Positions 58,896 through 64,000 of a stretch of DNA of 64,000 bases are shown in pieces (position 1 is the first letter of the stretch; each line of letters begins with the position of its first letter). The notes below the pieces were generated by a model. That model did not search any database. It saw nothing but the letters and a program-made list of their open reading frames with translations, and had not been told where the DNA came from. The position numbers and the translations under genes are program-made. Source of the stretch: Pseudomonas tructae (GTDB taxonomy: Bacteria; Pseudomonadota; Gammaproteobacteria; Pseudomonadales; Pseudomonadaceae); contig NZ_CP035952.1 in the NCBI RefSeq assembly GCF_004214895.1, positions 3,048,501 to 3,112,500 of the forward strand, given 5' to 3'.

Positions 58896-60206
58896 TTACG
58901 CCAGTTCAGGACCGGTGTATTTCGCCAGTTCGTTGCCGTACAGCAAGGACAGTTCAGCCAGAAAACTGTTGCCCTTTTTCGCGGCAGCGTAGGGGCAGCT
59001 GTCGAGCACAATGACATGGCCGATGGTTCCGATATTGCCGGTGTAGACGCTCACCTGCTGACCGGGGACGACATGGGCAGTACAGAACTCGATCTCGTAC
59101 TTATTCAGCAGCGGTTGCAGCGTTCGAGGGTCGTAGCTATCGGCAATCCGTCCGCCATGTCGCGAGGCGATCGTGACCACGGTGCCCGCGGTTTCAATCA
59201 GCGAATCGTCAATCTTGATGATCTCCCCCAAGTGCAGACGGATCAGCATTTCGAATGGATCAATACCGGTCAGCATCCGATACATCTGCGGTGCTACACT
59301 GCCCATCATGCGGGCATTGATCTCTACCAGGCACGGGCCGTTTTCGTCACGGAGCAATTCGACGTGATACAGGCCTATGTCCAGTTTCAAGGCAGTGAAT
59401 ACCTGCTGGATGTAGGCCTTTATTTCATCGCGCGCTGCCGTGTTCAGACCCGATGGCATGGTTGCCGTCATCTCAAGAATTTCGTTGTAGTCGGCGCGGA
59501 AACGAATGGTGGTAACGTAGCACGACACTACCCCGTCCTGAACGATGACTTCAGCAGAGTGCAGCGTACCCTTCACGTATTGCTCGACCAGGTATTCGCG
59601 GCTGACCAGGGCATCTATCATCGGATTGGAATCAGTACGGGCCTGACGGATATTTTCGACGAATGCGTCGAAATCCTGTTGGGTAAAACAGATCGCCGAA
59701 AACTGTTTGGAAAAACCACGTGTGGGTTTGACCACAAACGGCAACGCCAACCGAGGCGCGATGCCTTCGGCCAGTTGGCTTTCGGTCAAGACCTGGAAGT
59801 CGGGAGAACGCACGTTGTTGGCGCGCAAGGTTTCACGCAGACGACTCTTGTAAACAGCGCCGCAAAGGTTTTCATGGCTAGGGTAACGCGTACCGAGCAG
59901 CTCGGCTTCCCGGGCCACGGCAACAATCGCCGCCTCGGACGTAGAGATCAGCGCATCAATTTTTCGAGTGTCGTTGAGCTTTGCCAGCAGATTGTGAAAC
60001 TCGTCCCCCTCAAGCGAATCGACGCGAATGTATTCGTCGACGTGTTTAAGGTACGGCTCGATTTTCGAGTGATCCCCCTTGACTGATATTGTCAGAAACG
60101 ACGTATCGCGCTGGTGAATAAATGTCACATGACAACCCAGGCGCTTGGCAGCTTCAAAGGCGAGCAGGCCACTGACCGTGCTGTCGACCAAAACGACATG
60201 TTTCAT
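58896..60206 (-). CDS. ATP-grasp ligase
   Basis: 436-residue ATP-grasp enzyme: pre-ATP-grasp Rossmann-like start (HVVLVDSTVSGLLAFEAAKRLG), ATP-binding strand LPFVVKPTRGFSKQFS (~175), EQYVKGTLHSAEVIV (~225) and metal ligands in GPCLVEINARMMGS (~295). The overall form is like amino-acid ligases that activate a carboxylate as acyl phosphate and join it to an amine. The ATG at 60206 has GGAG about 8 bp upstream; an upstream frame of 21 codons was rejected. In this operon it probably adds an amino acid to a phosphoramidate-bearing building block; the substrate is unknown. Confidence 0.85.
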   Translation of the reverse strand: MKHVVLVDSTVSGLLAFEAAKRLGCHVTFIHQRDTSFLTISVKGDHSKIEPYLKHVDEYIRVDSLEGDEFHNLLAKLNDTRKIDALISTSEAAIVAVAREAELLGTRYPSHENLCGAVYKSRLRETLRANNVRSPDFQVLTESQLAEGIAPRLALPFVVKPTRGFSKQFSAICFTQQDFDAFVENIRQARTDSNPMIDALVSREYLVEQYVKGTLHSAEVIVQDGVVSCYVTTIRFRADYNEILEMTATMPSGLNTAARDEIKAYIQQVFTALKLDIGLYHVELLRDENGPCLVEINARMMGSVAPQMYRMLTGIDPFEMLIRLHLGEIIKIDDSLIETAGTVVTIASRHGGRIADSYDPRTLQPLLNKYEIEFCTAHVVPGQQVSVYTGNIGTIGHVIVLDSCPYAAAKKGNSFLAELSLLYGNELAKYTGPELA

Positions 60207-60222
60207 GAAGCGCTCCGTATAG

Positions 60223-60840
60223 TTATGCGTGATAGAGGAGAAAACTGCAGAGGGAAAAGACAATCGCAATGAAGGCCACCGTGGGAACGGCCTTGAATTT
60301 CGGCAATTTCAGGTTCGTGACCTGAAGCACGGCAATGAGGAACATCAGCATCAGCACGTCATGAGCGCCGACCCTGCCCGCCGCCACTGACTGGAAAGCT
60401 AGCGCGAACAGCAAACCGGAATAGGTCGTCGGCAAACCGCGATAACCCACCGGGGCGTCGGGGTCATTGATGGCGAAAACAGCTAGGCGCAGTACACCGG
60501 ACAGCACCAGGACAGAACCCGCCAGTACAGCCAGAGATGAAGGGAGCAGCAGGATCAGGACAAGTGCTGGCGCGACACTGAAATTCAGCAGGTCGGCAAA
60601 ACTGTCCAGATGCTTGCCAAACGCGCGCCGTGGCGCGTCGCCGGCCAACCAGGTTCTCGCAATGTGTCCATCGACGAAGTCTAGTATCGCCGCCAAACAA
60701 ATAACACTAGCCGCCCAAGACAAGCGTCCCTGATGCGCCACGACTACCGCCGCAAAAGACAACAGAATGTTTAATGCTGTTACCCCATTAGCCAGATCAA
60801 AAAAACGAACGAACGGAAATATCGGCGCTTTCTGGCGCAT
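60223..60840 (-). CDS. CDP-alcohol phosphotransferase, phosphatidylserine-synthase-like
   Basis: 205-residue integral membrane protein with the full CDP-OH-P signature: D54-x2-D57-G58-x2-A61-R62 then G75-x3-D79-x3-D83, so all four metal-binding Asp are kept. The spacer between R62 and G75 is 12 instead of the classical 8. The following SFADLLNFSVAPALVL is very like bacterial PssA, whose acceptor is L-serine. About five or six TM segments are visible. The family displaces CMP from a CDP-activated donor by an acceptor hydroxyl. Given the neighbours, the donor here may be CDP-NH2 rather than CDP-diacylglycerol; that is inference. Confidence 0.85.
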   Translation of the reverse strand: MRQKAPIFPFVRFFDLANGVTALNILLSFAAVVVAHQGRLSWAASVICLAAILDFVDGHIARTWLAGDAPRRAFGKHLDSFADLLNFSVAPALVLILLLPSSLAVLAGSVLVLSGVLRLAVFAINDPDAPVGYRGLPTTYSGLLFALAFQSVAAGRVGAHDVLMLMFLIAVLQVTNLKLPKFKAVPTVAFIAIVFSLCSFLLYHA

Positions 60841-60871
60841 ATCTCATGACCTTGTAACGTTGGAAAACCTA

Positions 60872-62065
60872 TTAGATAACTTGTTCAGCAGGTTTAAAAC
60901 TGAACGAGAGCAGTAGAGTAGCCGCCAAATAACACACGGCAAAAATAACGCTAGTCCATAGCAACCCAATGTGCTCGACCAATAATGAACCGAAGAATAT
61001 CGTTATAATCATCCCAGCATAAACACCCGCATATTGTACTGACGCAACCAGCGGCATGGCATTGGCCGGTGTTGCCAGCACGACATCGGATTGCAACTTG
61101 AAAAATGCCAATTCAAAGAAAAAGATATAGAAAAAGTAAGCGCCATAGCTAGAGGCCAAGCCTCCACCATAGGCGGCCACCATCATGAACAGTGCGCTGG
61201 CGGCAGCCATGGAAAGGGGCGCCAGTCTGTGGCCACGCTTGTTCAGCTTGTAGTAAAGGATCGCGCCTACCAGGGCGGCCACGCTGTTGACCGCTTGCAG
61301 CAGACCCACATAGCCCTCCGACAAGCCCAGGACATGGGCCGGCAGAATAATCCGCGACACGTTGAAGAAACCCTGATAAACGCTGACGAAAATAATGAAG
61401 CTCCAGAAACTGCGGCGCAGTTGCGGGCTGGTTCTCATGAAATTCGTAAATGTTTTGATCAGCGCCGCAGACTGGGGGGTGGTGGCGGTAGTCGGGCGTT
61501 CCGCGCGGGGCAACAGAAAGGCGGCGAAGCAGGCTATGGAGAACAACACGGCAGTGATTGCCAACGCGTGCCAAGGCATCATATCACCCTTGACCAGTGC
61601 CATTGTAGCACCGGCGATGCCACCGGCAATGAATTGTGCCATCAGGGTCAGCGGAACGGTGGATTCGACATTTGCTGAATTGAAATAGCATTTGATGGCA
61701 ACGATTCGGCCCACCCGCTGCAACGCGTCCAGTGTGCCAATGGCGATACCGCCAAGGATCGCAATCAATGCAACAGTCGGCAGTAACGAATAAACCAACA
61801 CCGCCACCAACAACGCCAAGGCATTGGATAAAATCAATAACGTACGCGGAGAGATCCGATCGGACAGCCTATAAATCTGCCCGACAAACAATACGGGTAA
61901 TACCATGGGTGAAAACAGCACGATCTGCGAATAAAGCAGACTGCCGGTTTCCTTGTAAGTGTAATAAGACAGGTAGATATAACTTAGCGTTGACGCACAG
62001 ATGGCACACAGATTTACGATCCAAATAAGAACCGTAAGACCCTTCAACGAACATGTAGTACGCAT
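60872..62065 (-). CDS. MFS transporter, probable product exporter
   Basis: 397-residue major facilitator protein with about 12 hydrophobic helices and the cytoplasmic loop QIYRLSDRISPRTLL, an MFS motif A-like region. It is the first gene of the six-gene leftward operon, with AGGA about 6 bp before the ATG. Its likely role is export of, and self-protection against, the compound made by the downstream enzymes; uptake cannot be excluded. Confidence 0.85.
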   Translation of the reverse strand: MRTTCSLKGLTVLIWIVNLCAICASTLSYIYLSYYTYKETGSLLYSQIVLFSPMVLPVLFVGQIYRLSDRISPRTLLILSNALALLVAVLVYSLLPTVALIAILGGIAIGTLDALQRVGRIVAIKCYFNSANVESTVPLTLMAQFIAGGIAGATMALVKGDMMPWHALAITAVLFSIACFAAFLLPRAERPTTATTPQSAALIKTFTNFMRTSPQLRRSFWSFIIFVSVYQGFFNVSRIILPAHVLGLSEGYVGLLQAVNSVAALVGAILYYKLNKRGHRLAPLSMAAASALFMMVAAYGGGLASSYGAYFFYIFFFELAFFKLQSDVVLATPANAMPLVASVQYAGVYAGMIITIFFGSLLVEHIGLLWTSVIFAVCYLAATLLLSFSFKPAEQVI

Positions 62066-62254
62066 GTGATTCCTAACCTACAAAATCTCCTACCAACGAC
62101 AGACACGCTATCTTAGTAAAAATAAGATCACAATGGCTTGTAACAAAACCTCATGAATTTCTGAATCGCTCACTTTTTCTGCACTGTTTTGGGGCGAGCT
62201 TGCTATTCGCGTAAACCTCGTTAGGTGGAAAATGCATCTATCGAGGAGGTTTTT
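62066..62254. promoter_or_regulatory. AT-rich leader of the phosphoramidate-type operon and IS3 end
   Basis: The upstream region of the MFS gene is AT-rich and contains the inverted repeat ATCTTA-7-TAAGAT (62111-62129). It probably carries the operon promoter for the leftward genes; no clear -35/-10 pair is defined. The part beyond about 62185 looks like the left end of an IS3-family element. Confidence 0.35.
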
Positions 62255-62401
62255 ATGGTCAACAAACGTAGGACATTCGACGAAGGCTTCAAGCTGCAAG
62301 TGGTGAAGATGATCACGGACCAGGGGCTAACCGTTCATCGAGTTCCAAGCCCGACTGAGAGAGAAAAATTCGAGAGTAGGGAGATGAACGTTCGGTTTTA
62401 A
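62255..62401 (+). pseudogene. IS3-family transposase OrfA, N-terminal stub
   Basis: A GGAGG-preceded ATG opens 48 codons starting MVNKRRTFDEGFKLQVVKMI, typical of the helix-turn-helix start of IS3-type OrfA proteins. Similarity seems to end after about 28 codons (near 62340), where the frame runs into the 3' end of the opposing recombinase fragment. The rest of the element is missing. Confidence 0.65.
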
Positions 62402-62873
62402 AGTCCTTAATATTTAGATAAATGCCGTTATCAAAACCGATGATTCCTCTATCCAGTGCCCAGCGATAAAGCGTGCGAAAGACGACTACGTACTCTCTTG
62501 GACTGCTCCAACTGCAGAATGCGCTAATAATTTCGTCGGCTGCCCAAGTGAATTTCAAGGAAATGTCACTTTCTGAAATCCGATGGAGCATCCTGGCGGC
62601 CCTATATGCAGTTGAAGGGGAGTATTTTTCTAACATGTAGACCATAAATGCTTTGGCTATTTCGAAAAACTCCGAGCTCAACTTTAGACTAGGCCAATCA
62701 ATACTCATTCCCATGCCGCCGCCGTACCACGTCCAGACGTTCAATCGGGTATCGACATACCTTGGCTGGTCATTAGTGCGAGTTCGAATCGCAACCAGAG
62801 CCGGACCCTCGAACACGTAGGCCGAGAGAGAGGAGGAGGGTGATGCCTGTTCGTGATCGGCTGATTTAGTCAC
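62313..62873 (-). pseudogene. Tyrosine recombinase, N-terminal fragment
   Basis: 186 codons resembling the N-terminal SAM-like core-binding domain of a phage/XerC-type integrase (EIAKAFMVYMLEKYSPSTAY ... VFRTLYRWALDRGIIGF). The catalytic domain with R-H-R-Y is absent, and the last residues are encoded by the abutting IS3 remnant, so the gene was truncated there. Twelve bases separate it from the next recombinase fragment, an arrangement like tandem recombinase genes of some genomic islands. Confidence 0.7.
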
Positions 62874-62884
62874 GACGAGCCTCC

Positions 62885-63285
62885 TTAACTGTCAAGCCGG
62901 CCCCACGCTGCCGAGGCACGCTGCGCATTATGGCGGTTGGCTGACTCGGCTAGATAACGACTTGCATAACGACGTGGCATCGCCGAAGTCTCAGCCCAAC
63001 CGCAGACTCGCCGGAGTTCGTCCGTGGCGCGCTCCAGGTCGTGCCCACGCTGCTCGACCAGGTAAGCCAAGAAGCGGTCGGCAAAAGTGTGGCGAAAGTC
63101 ATGCGCAGAAAAAGTAGTCAACAACCCCGGATGTGCCAGTTCAATGGTCAGAAACAGCCTATCTAGGACGTTAGACAATGCGCGAATCGACAGCGGGCGG
63201 CCTCTGTCAGAGATGAACAGATAGCGGTACGGCAATTTCGTCGGTTTGCCGTCACGTAGAGGGCGCCGTTTGCTCTGGATATAGT
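62885..63285 (-). pseudogene. Tyrosine recombinase, C-terminal catalytic fragment
   Basis: The C-terminal catalytic part of a tyrosine recombinase: LPYRYLFISDRGRPLS, HDFRHTF (HxxR box) and CGWAETSAMPRRYASRYL with the likely nucleophile Tyr. The open frame continues upstream without a start into DNA that on the other strand encodes the kinase-receiver fragment, so the N-terminal part has been lost and the junction lies near 63285. The right end given is approximate. Confidence 0.65.
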
Positions 63286-63751
63286 GCTCAATTTCAGTGT
63301 AACCCTGCCACTCTCTGAAAAAAGCCTGAACGAACAGGATGAGGACGAGCAGGGCGAGCCCCAGGGTCGCTTGAAGGGGCTGAAGGTGTTGCTGGTCGAC
63401 GACTCCCCCGAGGTCCTCGACGTAATGCGCATGCTACTGGAAATGGAGGACGCCCTGGTCAAGAGCTATAGCGATCCGACGCAGGCGCTGGAAAAATCCC
63501 TTCAAGAGCGATTCGACGTCATCCTGACGGATATCGGAATGCCCGTCATGAATGGCCATGAACTGATCAGCTCCCTGCGCCAGGGCAAGGTGCACAAATA
63601 CACCCCGGCGATCGCCTTGAGTGGTTATGGCGTGAATTCGGATCCACATAAAGGCAACGACATGCAGTTCGATAGGCATCTGATGAAGCCTGTGCAGTAC
63701 GACGAGCTGGTTGGCACAATCGAGGCGCTGTGCAAGGATGTATTGTCCTAA
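63284..63751 (+). pseudogene. 3' end of a hybrid histidine kinase (receiver domain)
   Basis: 155 codons. The first few (FSVTLPLSE) look like the tail of a kinase ATPase domain. From ~32 on there is a complete receiver domain: VLLVDDSPE (acidic pocket), ILTDIGMP (phospho-acceptor Asp), ALSGYG (Ser switch) and RHLMKPV (Lys). No credible ribosome site precedes the GTG at 63284. I read this as the C-terminal part of a hybrid kinase broken by the recombinase-bearing segment on its left; a stand-alone receiver protein is less likely. Confidence 0.7.
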
Positions 63752-63900
63752 GCAGGCCGCCTTGCTTTACACCATGGGCGAGGCGAGCGCGGCGGCGGAG
63801 TCGGGACGAATATAGCCAGTGCAAATCCAGGCTTTCTTGGCATCGACGGAAATGACAGGCTATTATTCCTTGCCTGGCAGTGAACCCGCGCGGGTGGCTT

Positions 63901-64000
63901 TCAAGCTGCGTGCTGATCGCCCTTGAGAATTTTTTTCTGTGTCTGCATGGTGTTGCCCATTTCTTCGAGGATCAATTTGCCGAGCAGCTTTCTGGCGGTT
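63901..64000 (-). CDS. Possible C-terminal end of a gene running off the window
   Basis: The leftward frame is open from the window edge to a TGA at 63901-63903 and encodes 32 residues (ARKLLGKLILEEMGN ... ILKGDQHAA). It reads like a helical protein tail, but too little is visible to name it. Confidence 0.35.
   Translation of the reverse strand, partial: TARKLLGKLILEEMGNTMQTQKKILKGDQHAA

Noticed and set aside
56459..59017. PEP synthase or rifampin phosphotransferase as the identity of the 786-residue protein
   Set aside because: There is no PEP-binding barrel after the phosphohistidine domain. The ATP domain-first, His domain-last layout also occurs in rifampin phosphotransferase, but the operon partners favour a glutamine kinase. 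Not fully excluded.

Overview
The window looks like the chromosome of a Pseudomonas of the P. putida / P. mosselii type. The evidence is the GC-rich coding, Pseudomonas-type REP palindromes, a Pseudomonas lipopeptide assembly line with tandem thioesterases and MacAB, and a polyamine-type glutamine synthetase. The species assignment is inference.

Region 1 (1-28820) is the 3' half of a cyclic lipopeptide locus. It holds a 5'-truncated NRPS (end of one module plus three full modules), a second NRPS of four modules with tandem thioesterases, macA, macB and a convergent LuxR-type regulator. A-domain codes read by eye give Ser(partial)-Val-Leu-Gln, then Leu-Leu-Gln-Ile. This matches residues 7-14 of the 14-residue lipopeptide xantholysin, so the genes are called xtlB (partial) and xtlC. 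Two condensation domains carry REP-like DNA inside the reading frame, and the two Gln modules are near-identical over about 1.6 kb.

Region 2 (29023-41916) is accessory DNA with two divergent operons. The leftward one encodes an S1/P1-type nuclease, a HAD-M28 peptidase fusion and an HEFGH metalloprotein. The rightward one encodes a protein of unknown function, a HAD-like protein, a large TIM-barrel-like protein, another unknown, a ribose-5-phosphate isomerase A and a LOG-family protein. The role is unknown; the second set suggests ribose-phosphate or nucleotide chemistry.

Region 3 (41954-54170) holds a secreted unknown protein, an MBL-fold hydrolase overlapping a subtilase-gluzincin fusion whose catalytic Ser is a Cys, a QEGLA/DUF1704 protein, a thymidylate-kinase-like protein, a glyoxalase-fold protein, a sensor kinase and a glutamate-polyamine ligase-type glutamine synthetase.

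Region 4 (54396-63751) looks like a horizontally acquired segment. It is bordered by an internally deleted IS5-type element on the left and by an IS3 orfA stub, two tyrosine recombinase fragments and the 3' end of a broken hybrid kinase on the right. Inside is a six-gene leftward operon: MFS exporter, CDP-alcohol phosphotransferase, ATP-grasp ligase, PEP-synthase-like kinase, C26 amidotransferase-like hydrolase and nucleotidyltransferase. The last three, translationally coupled by ATGA overlaps, match the Campylobacter jejuni trio Cj1418-Cj1417-Cj1416 (L-glutamine kinase, gamma-glutamyl-CDP-amidate hydrolase, CTP:phosphoglutamine cytidylyltransferase) that makes cytidine diphosphoramidate. The inference is that this operon makes and exports a P-N bonded (phosphoramidate) small molecule. 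It is the best candidate here for an undescribed system.
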